Positions 53,455-64,000 are shown, numbered from the stretch's first letter. The stretch: 64,000 bases of DNA from Didymella arachidicola (GCA_016630955.3 CM049992.1:124001-188000); one strand, 5' to 3'. Numbers and translations: made by a program. The notes: generated by a model from the letters alone, not told the origin.

Positions 53455-54465
53455 CTACGAAACGTCAAGTTCTGTAAGTGTGCGAAATGCGACACTCAAA
53501 GATGCCCACTTTCGCGGGCTTGCGTTAGCCCAGTTGCGCACTTTTTGAACGCCGTCAAGATCGCCTTGCATATGCTCTGTGGATGTCGTCCCATTGAGTA
53601 CCTCGACGCCCAGCTCCAGAACCAATGCATACAACGCAGTCGGCACCGAGACCCCTGCAGCTTGCGCCAGTTCCAGCACAGGCTTTGACCGAAGCAGTTT
53701 CGGGTTGCCAGTCAGCGTCCAGAAGGACTGGTATACGATCCCGTGTTCTCGACAGAAAGCACGAAGCGGTCCGTCGTAGCGAGTCTGAGCGTAGAAACGG
53801 TTCTGAACAACCGAGGGCTTCACAGTTGATGAGTCGTAGAGCTCGCGGACGACTGGCAGAGTGACGTTCGAGATACCGAGAGCCTTGATCTTGTGTGGAA
53901 CGTAAGTTTCCAGTAGCCTCCAAGCCTCGAGCGTCTGCTCCAGGGTAGGAAGTGGTGAGTGCAAGAGCAAGCAGTCGAGGTACGTTCCCTCTGTCGATTC
54001 CTCTATGGTTCGCAGATTGTGAAGAGATGACGCAACAGAGGTGTTGATTTGCGTGTCGAGAGGTGCGTTGGCATCGTAGGGCATGTTGCTCAGATCCTGT
54101 CCTGCTGGTGTGGTATACTTCGTTTGCAGGTAGATGGTCTCTCGCGATACAAGACCTTCGATGTACGCATCGCGCAACGCCTCGCCGACGAGATGTTCCT
54201 GGTAGTGCTTAGGCTGTGCAGCTGTATCGACGCGTCGGAAGCCTTGCTTGAGTGCCTCCTTGACAAGCACTTTGGTCTGATCTTTCTTCCAGGCTGTGCC
54301 GTATGTAAACGCTGGCTTGTCACCTGCCAAACGAGAATGAAGGCCAAAGGGCGATACAGAAGTCATGCTGCGGGACTTGGGAAGAGATGAGACCACTGTA
54401 GAAGCCACAGAGCGTAGACAAGTAGCACGGCGATTTGATGAGCTCAGATGACGTGCTTGAAGCAT
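53455..54465 (-). CDS. Aldo-keto reductase, possibly mitochondrial, single exon, 336 aa
   Basis: The AKR tetrad is visible: D80 (RVDTAAQ), Y88 (KHYQEHLVGEAL), K116 (YLQTKYTTP) and H169 (LLLHSPL). The (beta/alpha)8 barrel continues with KIKALGISNVTLPVVREL and VVQNRFYAQTRYD, and ends GTTSTEHMQGDLDGV, the NADPH-binding region. It would reduce carbonyls with NADPH; substrate unknown. Residues 1-34 are Arg/Ser-rich and could be a mitochondrial presequence; Met34 (MTSVSPFG) is an alternative cytosolic start. The QPKHY spacing marks the fungal subgroup that lacks the usual NE after the tyrosine. Divergent from FMN1 across 373 bases. Confidence 0.87.
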   Translation of the reverse strand: MLQARHLSSSNRRATCLRSVASTVVSSLPKSRSMTSVSPFGLHSRLAGDKPAFTYGTAWKKDQTKVLVKEALKQGFRRVDTAAQPKHYQEHLVGEALRDAYIEGLVSRETIYLQTKYTTPAGQDLSNMPYDANAPLDTQINTSVASSLHNLRTIEESTEGTYLDCLLLHSPLPTLEQTLEAWRLLETYVPHKIKALGISNVTLPVVRELYDSSTVKPSVVQNRFYAQTRYDGPLRAFCREHGIVYQSFWTLTGNPKLLRSKPVLELAQAAGVSVPTALYALVLELGVEVLNGTTSTEHMQGDLDGVQKVRNWANASPRKWASLSVAFRTLTELDVS

Positions 54466-54838
54466 GCCAGCTTTAGGTCTGAGTGCTGACTGAGAACCAC
54501 GTGTGAGGCTGGAGGAAGGCCCGCTCTCGCGTCACGAAGCCAAATATAACATCAATGTCTATGCAGTGAGGGTCCTTCGTCGGTGATAGATGCACGAACA
54601 AATACTGATTACCTCCTGCTCTTCGGAATCTCGGGGCTTGATACGGGAGGCACGTCCTGACGTAACCTCCGAGCTCCGAGTTCAGGGTCCAATCTGCCCC
54701 ACCAATCCCGCGATGCCGCCATCGAGAAAGTGCCCTAACATTGATTGACGACTCATATTCTCCATTCGAGCTCCAGCTCACCTTTCTCCTATAACGATTC
54801 CCTTGACAGACGGCCATACAGTATATCATTCCAACACC
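54466..54838. promoter_or_regulatory. Divergent promoter of the aldo-keto reductase and FMN1
   Basis: 373 bases separate the two start codons and must contain both promoters. CTATAACGATTCCC and ATACAGTATATC lie within 60 bases of the FMN1 start. No coding content is evident. Confidence 0.55.
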
Positions 54839-55672
54839 ATGGTCCGCCCCACAGGTCCCCGCGACCCCATCGCCGGCCCCGACACCCCACAGGCACCCTT
54901 CCCGCTCAAGCTACGCGGGCCCGTAATCAAGGGCTTCGGGCGCGGCAGCAAAGAAGCACGTATCACACTCCCATCTGTTCTGTCTCAGACTAACAAGTCC
55001 CAGCTCGGCATCCCCACAGCCAACATCCCCCTCTCCGGCCTCAGCATAAACGGACACTCGGACCTCGACAGCGGCATCTACTACGGCTTCTGCACGCTCG
55101 ACCACTCCACCATCGCCTCTTCGACCACGCCCTCCACCGTCCCGAGCGCAACAGATGACAAGTCTGTCCCCAGCAAATCCTCCTCCCACGCCGTCCTTGA
55201 CCTCTCCTACCCGTCCACCTCCCCCTCCACGAGCGGCCGCTCCCCCGTCTACCCGACCGTCCTAAGCATCGGATACAATCCCTACTACAAGAACACGACG
55301 CGGTCCATCGAGATCCACATCCTCGCCAACTTCTCGTCGGATTTCTACGGCGCCGAGTTGAGTCTTGTGATCCTGGGCTTCATTCGCCCAGAGTACGATT
55401 ACGTGTCCAAGGACGCGCTGGTCGAGGATATCCGTGAGGATATCAGGGTTGCGCAGAGGAGTCTGGAGAGGGAGGGGTATTTGCGGTATAAGGAGGAGGG
55501 GTGGTTGCAGGGGGAGGGCGGGGAGGGAGAGGGACAGGTGACGGGGAGAGCAGAGACAAACGGAGAGGCGAGTGTGGAGGGAGATGAAGAGGATGAGAGG
55601 GAGAATGTGAAGCTGGTGCCGGGGGATCAGGGGCAGAAGGATGAGGTTGCTGTGAGTGCCTTGCCGAGTTAG
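54839..55672 (+). CDS. FMN1: Riboflavin kinase (FMN1), 2 exons with a GC-AG intron, 261 aa
   Basis: ATP:riboflavin 5'-phosphotransferase makes FMN. The motifs are LKLRGPVIKGFGRGSKE then LGIPTANIPLSGL (the riboflavin-kinase nucleotide/Mg signature), SGIYYGFCTLD, YPTVLSIGYNPYYKNTTRSI and EIHILANFSSDFYGAEL (catalytic Glu in EIHIL). I propose exons 54839-54955 and 55004-55672. The 48 bases between carry a GCACGT donor, an ACTAAC branch site at 54989-54994 and a CCCAG acceptor, and removing them restores GRGSKE-LGIPTANIP. Unspliced, the frame stays open and would insert 16 residues at the active-site loop. A Gly/Glu-rich acidic tail of about 60 residues extends past the usual domain. ATG 54839 has a good context (ACACCATGG). 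Confidence 0.9.
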   Translation: MVRPTGPRDPIAGPDTPQAPFPLKLRGPVIKGFGRGSKEARITLPSVLSQTNKSQLGIPTANIPLSGLSINGHSDLDSGIYYGFCTLDHSTIASSTTPSTVPSATDDKSVPSKSSSHAVLDLSYPSTSPSTSGRSPVYPTVLSIGYNPYYKNTTRSIEIHILANFSSDFYGAELSLVILGFIRPEYDYVSKDALVEDIREDIRVAQRSLEREGYLRYKEEGWLQGEGGEGEGQVTGRAETNGEASVEGDEEDERENVKLVPGDQGQKDEVAVSALPS

Positions 55673-55949
55673 GCCATGGCCAGCCTAGAAGCGAATGTAA
55701 CGGGGAACGGATAGACAATACAAACGTGTCTACGTAACGATGCAAATGTGTTCATTTCAAAAGAAACCCCCTAGAGACGGGGTCTTGCGTGCGGATATCC
55801 TCTGGTATCCCAAGAATGCTGTCGCCAACCGTAAACGCCAGACGTGTGTCCATCCCATCTCTACCTTCAGAAACTCATTACCCAAGAATGCGCACAACGC
55901 GCAATCAAATCCTAGAAAAGAATCCCACGCTACAACCCACTCGTGATAC

Positions 55950-58140
55950 TCAATGCAGCCCCTTGTCAAGAACCGGCATGACCTATCATCATTAGCACAC
56001 TCGCACCAATCCTCTCCGGGTCAAACTTACACTCATGCAAACCAACACAGGCATATCGAAAATATCCCTCTTAATATGCCACCAAATCATGCAATCCACC
56101 ATCCCGCTCTTTGCGCCGAGTCTCTGCATCGCACTCTCACCCTGATGCACGCCCGCGCCACCGCCCTCAGTCTTAATCTCTCTCTCCTCGTGCTTATGCC
56201 CCGCTCTCCCTTCGCGCTCCGCAAGCCGCTCAACATCAGCCTTAGTCTGATACCTCAGCATATTAACGCGCTGATGCGCGAAACCACGGGGGTCCTGATA
56301 CGCAAGCTCGCTGAAACGCTGCAGATACTGGAGTGCGCTCTTTGGCTCCATGAGCTGAATGATGTTGACGGGCTGTGGTTCATCGGTCCCCGAGTCTTGC
56401 TGCTGCGGGGCGAGCATGGGGGTGGTGTTGCTAGTGCTGAGCTCGGACTCGTTGGGATCGCGGTTGCCGTGCTGGTTGACTGTGAGGTTGGGTTCCTGGC
56501 CCAGCAGGACCTCGCGCTTCCAGCCGGTTAGGATGGTGAATTCCTTGTTCATGCCGACGATTTCGCCGCTGCGCCGGCAGATGATGAAGGGTGTGCCGAC
56601 TTCGGCAAAGTGCTCTTGCAGCGTCAGGAGATGCCGTTGCAGCCCTTTTTCTTGGTGAATGAGGTCTTCTTTTTCGAGCTTGCTGTGTACGTCGACGAGT
56701 ACGCCGCGGAAGTTTTGCACGTATTCCTGCGCTTTGGCTGCCCAGGGCCGGCTGTACTTAGTCAGGATGAGTTGAAACAGCCTATGGTAACCTTTGACGT
56801 AATCATGTGGTTTGATTATTCCTTGGTAAATGCTTTTAGTGTCGCGATTTCGCTTCCGTATACCGTTGGAGTGGATGGGTTGAAGGGCGTTATTCGACGG
56901 CCTGCTGTCTTGCTGCCGCCGGCTGACTGTGGGCGACCGTTGCTGCTGTTGCTGCTGTTGCTGCTGTTGTGGTTGTTGTGGATTGGCGAAGAAAGCAGCC
57001 GACGCCAGCGGATTATCTGCCTCGTATGCTGAGTTTGCATCTGTGGAGGCAGGACTGGCGGTGTGATGGCTGGCTGGTCCTTGTCCTATCGCGAACGCAT
57101 GCGGGCCGTTGAGGCTGTCTTGTCGATGGCTACTGTGATCCATTGAGGCAGTGGTAGGTGTGCCGTGAGGTGTTTGAACCTGCAGACTGCCGTTGCGGGA
57201 GTTAGGTTGCTGCCAGTCTTCCGCCGGTAAGCCATTTGAACTCATGGATATCATCCCAGCTTGTTGCGAGTGATCTACATAACCGCCTTGCACTTGCGGG
57301 TTGTACATATTTACGGGTTGTTGTGTGTTCATCATGGCATTGTCGTTGGGCGGTGTGTCGGCAGCTCCTGACGACATGTGACCTAGCATCCCAAATTCCA
57401 AAGCGCCGTAATGGTTGCCGAAGTTGAGACTGGAGATATCGAAGTTGAACAGAGCTGGGTCACTTGGATCGAATAGCGGCCCGCCAAACTGCTGCATGGG
57501 TGCTGACTGGGCCTGTGGTATGGATGTGGCGACATTTGGTACAGAGCCCTGGTGCGAGTGTTGATAGGGTGGCGATATGGGCGACTGTTGATTGTTGTAG
57601 GGCGGCGCCGGGGCTGAATTAGGAGTGTAAAATGCTTGCTGTGGAGCCTGAGTGTAATGGTTGTTTTGCTGAGCCATAGATACGGCTTGGGTATCCTGGC
57701 TTGGAAGAGGCGTTGGCCGGTTGCCGTTCATGTAGGGATAATGGCCACCCACGCCAGGCATGAGAGCGCCATCGGGCGCGTCGTGGAGATACTTGGCCTT
57801 CTTGCGCACACCATCCATGCAATGATCCGCAAGGTTGCGCTTAACACACCGCAAGCATGGTCGTTCGTCGCCTGCAAAGTCAGTATGCATCGGTTCCGAG
57901 ACCAGTAAGATACCCACCACAAGTCAGATGTGCGCGCTGGCACGCAAAGCAAGCTCTCCTAGCCTTCTTCCTCCTCGGTCTCAGTGGGTCTTTCGCATTA
58001 CTCTTGGTTTGGCCGTTAGCATCCTTCTTGTCCTCATCGCCCTTGTGCTCTTTCTGATTCTGTTCGGCAGCCATGTCTTCGTCGTAGTCACCGCTGAATT
58101 CCGGAGACGGGGAGGCATCGTCCTGGTCTGGGGACGACAT
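55950..58140 (-). CDS. ERT1/AcuK-like Zn2Cys6 transcription activator of gluconeogenesis, 3 exons, 698 aa
   Basis: Exons in transcript order are 58140-57918, 57871-56031 and 55982-55950. The Zn2Cys6 cluster (C64, C67, C74, C80, C83, C92; [20 protein letters not shown]) is followed by DGVRKKAKYLHDAPDG, the signature of the ERT1/AcuK family. A long Gln/Pro/Asn-rich middle includes a poly-Gln tract near 56935-56985. A PAS domain (GTPFIICRRSGEIVGMNKEF ... TGWKREVLLGQEPNL) and a conserved C-terminal block (VDCMIWWHIKRDIFDMPVLV) complete the family layout. These factors bind gluconeogenic promoters such as PEP carboxykinase and FBPase; that is family knowledge. The last exon is only 11 codons; it was chosen from a clean GTAAGT donor and CTAAT..TAG acceptor. 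Confidence 0.9.
56935..56985 (+). repeat. CTG/TTG trinucleotide tract encoding poly-Gln in the ERT1-like gene
   Basis: Top strand reads (TTGCTGCTG)n then TTGTGG repeats; on the coding strand this is a run of about ten glutamines. Length is likely variable. Confidence 0.85.
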
Positions 58141-59754
58141 GATATCAGATAATGTGGGCTCAACTAGAGCCTCGCACGGTCGCTGCTGTGTTCTACTGCG
58201 TGCTGTAGGCGCACGTTTAGTGCTGCGTGCAGCCGTCAGTGGTGCGCTTGAAGGCGTACCCAGTACAACGGTTCAGCCAATGTCTCAGCGGAGGCACGGA
58301 TAGCGGCGTTCCAGCGGCTTGTTTCGCGGTGAAGTCACGCGTGCGCTGGCTGCTCCAACGGGCACTGTCGTGGCACGGCAGTGTGTCCAATGGACGGGCG
58401 TCACGGGGCCCAAAGGGCAAGTAATGAAGATCCCAGAGCGCGGTGTCAGGGTAATCTAAGAGCACGCTCAATCCGGCGCGCAGGTATCGAGCAATATGAC
58501 TGTGATACAGGGCCGGGGTCCATGTAATCGAGGGGCATTCCACGGGGGCACAGGATCATGTTTGATAGCGAAATGCTACCGCCACGCGCTGTCCATGCTA
58601 CTGGAAGCTAGAGTGTGTGGCAGGTGCGGAGCCCGCGTCCGCGGCGGGAGAGCCGTGAGCGCTGGGGGTTTGGGGTGGGGCGGGTCGGTCGAGCAAGGCA
58701 GGTGCGCAGTGCAGCGCTGGAAGCTCTTGACGCTGTGGGACGGCGCTTGAGGCTGTGTTGGAAGGAGCGATCGCGGGTAGCAGCGCAGGGAAGCAGCAGC
58801 TGGATGGGGGCAAGAGCGCAGCCGGGCAGCAAGTCCAATACTCCAATGCTGCAGTGGCCCGGAATCTGGCAGTACCAGTGGTAGTTGCGCGCTGTGGGCG
58901 TGGTCGTGTGTGCGTGCGTGTGCTGCTCGTCGAGGCTGACGAGGATGTTGCGCTTTGATGCGATTCCCCGCAATTCCGCAATTGGCTGCGAGCCTGGGTG
59001 GGTGCCACCTATCGCTCCTGCCTCGGTCTCGGTCTAGCGATCCGCCACAGCCAATGACGTGCTGCGCTATTGGATTCTGACAGAGCGAACACCTCACGCC
59101 CAGAACCACTCCTTATAGTCGGCTTTCTAGGAGCTACTGTACACTAGCCATAGAGCCTCAGACGCCCGCCAACCATTTTGCGTTGAGGACAGGAAGTACC
59201 CCACAGCGCAGTCCTCCCTACGCACAGTGAGGCCGCACCGCGCAGGACGACAGCAAGCAGCCGCCGCTGTGCTTACTGCATATCCTCGAGGCTCGGCTAC
59301 TTGACCATATGGGTAGCTGCGATCGCGGCCTTGGCAGGCGTTCCCTCAAGCGCCCATTAGTGGCTGAGGGTAAGCCTTGGTGGGTCCTGTACGACCTCCC
59401 GTCACCACTGAGTACACCATGTCACTCCTCGCCTACACCTCGCAAGACTCTGTGTGCCCTGAAATGTCTCGCTATCCATGACGTTGGCTTGCTGGCCACG
59501 TTCGTGCCCTCCCACCTCCCTCGCTAACGGCACCGTCCGCCTGCTGTTACGCGCGCCCGCCGTCCTTCGATCAGGGGTGGCCGCCCTCGTGGCGCCCAAG
59601 TCAAGTTACACAAAGGCCCGGCCGGCCTGCTTCATGTCGTCTCACGTGGAGACGCAGCATTTCAATAATGACGGCATGTGTGCCGTGTCACTTCCTCTAT
59701 TATTAGGCGCTTCTATTGCATTCCGCCACACCTCGCGTCGTTATGGCGGCCCGC
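58141..59754. other. Long upstream region of the ERT1-like gene
   Basis: 1.6 kb of GC-rich DNA between the ERT1-like start and the MFS 3' end; both are transcribed leftward. Open frames on both strands are short and compositionally biased. A long leader or regulatory region for ERT1 is plausible. No RNA gene, repeat or transposon end was recognised. Confidence 0.45.
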
Positions 59755-62423
59755 CTATGCTGATGCAAACTTACTGTTGCCCCTGAGCCGCTTGCCGAAT
59801 CGAAAGAAGAGGATGGGAAATCTGTGTTTCGGTGCGTTAGCGACTACCAGATCCACTGCTTTGGGTCTTTCTTACGGCGCCATTGCGAGCGCAAGGAACG
59901 CGAGCAAGGATGTTGCCCATTGATATCCAAGATCTTTTCCAAATCAGTGACCGCTCTTTCATCCGGCCGCACGCTTTAGAGACTTACTGTTGTACATCTG
60001 AACACCGAAGAGAGGGAACGCCGCTGCAAAGTACGACCTTGCGAACGAGTTCGCAGCTAGGGCACTTGCAGCGTAGAGTGGGTACTGGTCGGCGAGGTCA
60101 ACGACTGTATCAGGCTATGGGCCCGCTTAGTGACACTTACAGCCTCCACGAGGAAGGTGAACACTCCTGAGTAGACCCAGATGACACTGTAAACATGTGG
60201 TCAGTACTCGGCTGTCCATGACACTTGCAAAGCCCCTAGCCTACCCAACTCCAAAGAGCCCAGAGAAAATGATTGGGACTGTCGTGCCACGGTCAGTCAC
60301 TACTAAAGCATGATAGCATGCACAGTGTGTCGTACCTATCCAGTGTACCCTGCGATCAAGGATATTAGCGACGGCCCAACACGTCTTCCAGAAGGATTTA
60401 CTTACGAAGAGTACGTGGTCCATCCGAACCCTGCATGAAACGTGATTAGAAGCAATCAAACATCAGATGCCTGCAATCACTTACCAAAGAGTGCAACCGG
60501 GACCACCCAAGCGCCGACCATCGTCGATGGGAGCCGAAACTCTGGTTCTGAGCCGCCCAGCTCCCCCCCTTGCGCTTCGCGTTGCCGCACGAGCCTGCCG
60601 TAGATGCGTCGCCAGATGGGATCAGTGCAGATGCCTGTGAGCATACCCACAAGCAAGCCCAAGAATGCAAGGCCGACTTGAGAGATGCTGAACCCGTGAT
60701 TATTGCGAAAGATCAGCGTGAATGCACCAAAGACTGTATGGTGTCAGCTGCGCAGCGGGAAAGCATTCAGGATACTCACAAAGGTACAGAATTCCAAGTA
60801 AGATTGCGGATAGGATGCAGAGGCAGAGGCACTGAATACGAACTTTAGTCCACCAATCGATTTGCTGGTAAGATTGGTGTGCTCACCATTGGCTCGAAGA
60901 GGAGAAGTTGAAACGGACGGATGCAGGACCATACCACTGTCTTAGCGATGGACCGGTCAAGCTTCTCGATAGGAGCGATCCATTCTTGGTTGCCAGTCTC
61001 CTTTCGCAGACGAATCGCCTTGCGACGGAGCAGAACGGGGTGGTACGTTTCAGGCACGAAGAATGCAATCAGGAAAAGCTTGTGTCTAGCGTCAATGTCT
61101 TTCTCGCGTGGTGTGTGGTACTGCCTTACCTGGACTCCAGACCAGATGATGAGTACATAAAAGCACCTGTTTGACATTAGTACACCGCTTCATGTCATGA
61201 GAGCACAATGACAGGCGCCTCAGCCAAACAAACGAACGACATAAAGAGTAACGTGAGTGGATGGGCCTTCGGTAATGACGAATTGACTTGCAGGTGGTGC
61301 AACAATGGGTGGTGGGTCAATCACACTTACCACCGCCACGAGGTATTCTCAACAATGAAGCCACCGATCAAGGGCCCTAGCTCCGGACCTTTGTCTTCGT
61401 CAGCCTATTGGGTCATGATCATTGGTGTGGGTTTCACGAACCAATGAACGGTGATGCTGTATATACCATCATCGGTGCGGATAGTTCCTTGGTCTCTGTT
61501 AGCTCCCTTCTTGTCTCGACCTCGCCATGCCTTACATGTTTAGCAAACATATCTCCAACTGTGCCACCCGCGACACTGAGAAAAGCTGAGCCAGCAAGTC
61601 CATCGAAAAATCTCGCGATCAGCAATGTCTGTATATTTGGAGCAACCGCGCACGGGATCAGCCAGATGAGAAAAAATGTGAACGAGCCAATATAGACTGG
61701 CCGGCGGCCGTAAAACTGTCAGACGTGAGTAAAGGACCATGTGCGGACGTGCATGCACCTGCATCTGGAGACACACCTCAGACAGCGGACTTAGGATCAT
61801 GGGTCCAGTGCCCAGACCAGCGACGAACAATGAAAGGCCAAGCGTGCAGACCAACCGAGAAGCTCCGAATTCAGGCTCGAGTTGGCCGTAGATCGACGTG
61901 TAGAGCGAAGACGTGGATGAACTGACATTCATTTAGTGTCGTAGCGTTGTGGCTTGATCCTTCGATGTTGGACTTACACACATAGCGAACTTGCAGCACA
62001 GATCATTACTATCAACCATCGTCGTAGGCTGGACATGCTCCGCGGGTTCTCAGGATCTGCATCGCCGTCGAAAGTGACTAAGTAAGGATCTGGGGTCACT
62101 ACCCCAGCCTTGGCTCTCGTTGGTCGTTGGCTGCTCTCATCTCCGTCGTGATGCCAGGTGTAGCCGTCTGCGCCTGCTCTCGATTGATGAGATTCGACCC
62201 GTTTCACAGTTTTGCTGTCCTGCGATCTCCTTCCACAACTCCTTGGTCTTCCAAGAGCTACAATCTCCTCTTCCTTTGCTGGATATCTTGTACCATCGAG
62301 ACCAATCACTTTTTCTTCGTCGTCGCCAATGAACTTGTCTGGCCTCTTCTCGCTAATATTTGATTCGCTGACGCCGGACTCTTCCCGTATCGAGCCATCG
62401 CTGCTGCTAATCGAATTCCTCAT
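59755..62423 (-). CDS. MFS transporter (DHA1-like drug/polyamine:H+ antiporter type), 16 exons, 581 aa
   Basis: Exons in transcript order: 62423-61978, 61921-61777, 61715-61536, 61487-61442, 61388-61331, 61166-61130, 61078-60887, 60831-60780, 60733-60485, 60430-60406, 60349-60336, 60278-60245, 60186-60141, 60084-59988, 59933-59876, 59821-59755. The sum divides by three. After a charged 130-residue N-terminus come DADPENPRSMSSLRRW and twelve membrane segments, with SEFYGRRPVYIGSF (MFS motif A region), ARFFDGLAGSAFLSVAGGTV (RxxxG), GPELGPLIGGFIVENTSWRW (motif C), FVPETYHPVLLRRKA and WRRIYGRL. The end is GKRLRGNSKFASA. It exports drugs, polyamines or similar compounds by proton exchange; substrate unknown. 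Exon 11 has only 14 bases. Fragments alone look like a pseudogene, but every junction is GT-AG and in frame. Confidence 0.85.
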
Positions 62424-63379
62424 ACCTGCTCACACGCTCTTCGTTCTCAATTGACGACGGCAGCGACCTAAATAAGTTCAGCAGGCGACGTATGACTGTG
62501 TTTGGCGCGTTGACGTCGGGTTTAGAAATCGACAATGCCTGTACAGCTAGGATCCGCTCGGATATAACTCGCTTGCGCCCGCCTGAGTCGCTATCTCCCT
62601 GTGATGACCAAGCTTCGCCGCGACACGTTCCTATAACGGACACAGCTGCGAAATCCGAGAAACTTACGTTCAATACGCGGTGGTATAGCAGCTAAGGTAC
62701 ATTACATGCGACGATGCGCGGAACCGTATATCTGAAAGCAAGCGCCTCCGTGGCAAGTCTCGGACGCTTCCGTGCAAAGTGGGGGCGCCATTAGCTTGGC
62801 CAGACAACATCTGGGGTGCGTCACCACTCGCTCCGCAGGATGATCGGACTACTGCTGATGAACAATCTGCACTCCGTACTCCGAACAGTCGTCATGTTCG
62901 CTACTTCGTTCCATTACCTAGTTGCGCAGGTGGCTCTCTGCAAAGCGCATTTTTCGGTGGTCTCTGTATCGTTGTGATCGTGCATCTGCCGTCCTGTGTG
63001 CCGTTGCGTCGTGAGGCTGAAGACAAGCTTTCAAATGGGCCATTGTACGACCGCTAACGGCAGAGCCTTCTTCCACTTCACCAAAGAAGGCACGAGCCGC
63101 CAGCAATAAGCTGCATCGTAAGGAGTCGTGAGGAGTCGGGTAGGTCTGGGTATGTCAGGGCTTAGACAAGGGCAAAATCCGAGAAGGTTTGCAGCAGACG
63201 ATGCAGTGGTGTGTGCGATGGATTGCACCCTCCTCTTACAACCGAACACAACAACGCCAATAACAATGCCAGCGTCGAGGGAACACGATACGTTGACTAC
63301 CGAATCGCAAGATGAATTTGAAGCAGAAGTTACAGCGTCGAGTCGTTATAAAAGGATGGTCGAGTAGCATTATGCGATA
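62424..63379. other. Upstream region of the MFS gene
   Basis: About 950 bases with no supported gene. An 88-codon bottom-strand frame (62407-62673) overlaps the MFS start and is probably leader sequence. The right end abuts a transposon terminus near 63380. Confidence 0.45.
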
Positions 63380-64000
63380 TCGTGCCGGACGGTCATGTGC
63401 CTCGGACGGCTACATGCCCGATCTGCCCCACCAAAACCACTACAAAGACGAGGGTGTAGAACCGCACTAAATAGCTATTATTGAGAGATATTCTGGTGTT
63501 GCGATCTAGAAATGATATTGCAATATTCAGTCTATTTATATCTAGCTGGCAACTTAATATTGCGCCCATGTTGCGATCGAATCGGTGGTGGGCTTGTTGG
63601 GCGAGTAAAAGGCTGTGCACCACTATCACGATCACCAACAATAGATTTTTTTAGTGGAGGCTTTGTTAGAGCTTCTATCATCTTCTTCTTACCCTTTTAA
63701 GAGGTTCTGGCAGCCTGTTGAAGTCGTTTTACTGCTTTGCGGGCTGCTTGACGAGCTGCTCGCTCGGCGGCTTCATCAGCCCTCTGCCTTTCCCTCAGCA
63801 GCCTCGCCTCTACTCGCGCCTGACGCCTCGCGTTGATCTCGCGCGCTTTGATCAGCTTTGACTCCTCCTGAGCTTGGATTGCAACAGCGTTTTGTTGCTG
63901 CAATAGCTCCAGGTCGCGCTTCTTCTGCTTGTGGAGGCTGCGAGCTTCTCGCACCTTCCGCGGCGACCAGAAATCAGCTCCACCATGATAATCTTCAGGT
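63380..64000 (-). mobile_element. Right-edge partial pogo-type transposon F (relative of E)
   Basis: The element starts after TA at 63378-63379 with TCGTGCCGGACGGTCATGTG and a related internal unit (CGGACGGCTACATGCC), echoing the duplicated subterminal motif of E. Only its 3' part lies in the window; the other TIR is beyond position 64000. The boundary is therefore an inference. Confidence 0.6.
63532..64000 (-). pseudogene. 3' part of a pogo-type transposase (element F), with an internal stop, truncated by the window
   Basis: Read leftward from the window edge the frame gives EDYHGGADFWSPRKVREARS, closely matching EYHGGAMVWSPRSIREARV of the E transposase, then the same kind of charged coiled tail (RERQRADEAAERAARQAARK). 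TAA at 63697-63699 interrupts it. The frame then continues KGKKKMIEALTKPPLKKSIV to RNIKLPARYK and TAG (63532-63534), a natural-looking end. The stop could be a CAA-to-TAA change, as in D. It is thus probably inactive; the 5' part is outside the window. Confidence 0.8.

Noticed and set aside
59755..62423. MFS locus as a pseudogene
   Set aside because: It first looked like scattered fragments, but all 15 junctions are GT-AG, keep phase, preserve MFS motifs, and the exon sum divides by three.
62407..62673. 88-codon frame upstream of the MFS gene
   Set aside because: It overlaps the MFS start in another frame, has no recognisable content and fits leader sequence.
1..64000. CRISPR array, rRNA genes or bacterial operons
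   Set aside because: No regularly spaced short repeats or rRNA-like sequence was seen, and gene structure is eukaryotic throughout.

Overview
The window is nuclear DNA from a filamentous ascomycete (Pezizomycotina; Dothideomycetes is my guess from gene style, not shown by the sequence). The evidence is short GT-AG introns of 44-58 nt with CTAAC-like branch points, fungal-type genes (MED13, ENP2, PRE9, URN1, FMN1, ERT1/AcuK, a DUR3-like transporter, a GPI-anchored GH16 glucanase), Fot1/pogo-type DNA transposons, and a fungal NACHT NLR. There are 18 host genes, nearly all spliced. I rebuilt the exons by hand from splice motifs and reading frame.

Layout. 47-627 (-): LAMTOR1/Ego1-like lysosomal anchor. 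1766-6488 (+): giant Ser/Thr-rich secreted mucin. 7808-9408 (+): Slm1-like BAR-PH protein. 10899-13134 (+): secreted protein with three Apple-like repeats. 13135-14038: strand-asymmetric low-complexity DNA between convergent genes. 14039-18937 (-): MED13, divergent from ENP2 (19598-21827, +). 22049-22607 (-): small unknown gene.

Transposon island 1 (22897-27553) holds a 1.83-kb Fot1-like element with perfect 61-bp TIRs. It abuts, across one shared TA, a composite of an intact copy and an inverted broken copy. 28922-31909 (+): GH16 glucanase. 32442-33257 (-): 2EXR/F-box-like protein. 33782-35177 (-): unknown protein. 35786-36696 (-): PRE9, divergent from URN1 (36959-38724, +). 39382-40994 (+): BBE-like FAD oxidase, followed in the same direction by a DUR3-like symporter (41458-43606).

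Transposon island 2 (43769-47728) is a decayed Fot1-like element with a second, intact pogo-type element inserted inside its left TIR. Next comes an NLR (50109-53115, -) whose frame is cut by one TAG and then stays open for about 500 more codons. Then an aldo-keto reductase (53455-54465, -), divergent from riboflavin kinase FMN1 (54839-55672, +, with a probable GC-AG intron); ERT1/AcuK (55950-58140, -); a 16-exon MFS transporter (59755-62423, -); and the 3' part of another pogo-type element at the right edge.

The genes do not form one pathway. Housekeeping genes (transcription, ribosome assembly, proteasome, splicing, TORC1 anchoring, FMN synthesis) are interleaved with surface and accessory genes (mucin, Apple-repeat protein, glucanase, transporters, NLR) and two transposon islands. 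The observations most worth a second look are the nested transposon pair, where one TIR arm serves as an empty-site reference for the insertion in the other; the tail-to-tail composite; nonsense codons in decayed copies that fit CpA-to-TpA change; the interrupted NLR; and the GC-AG intron.
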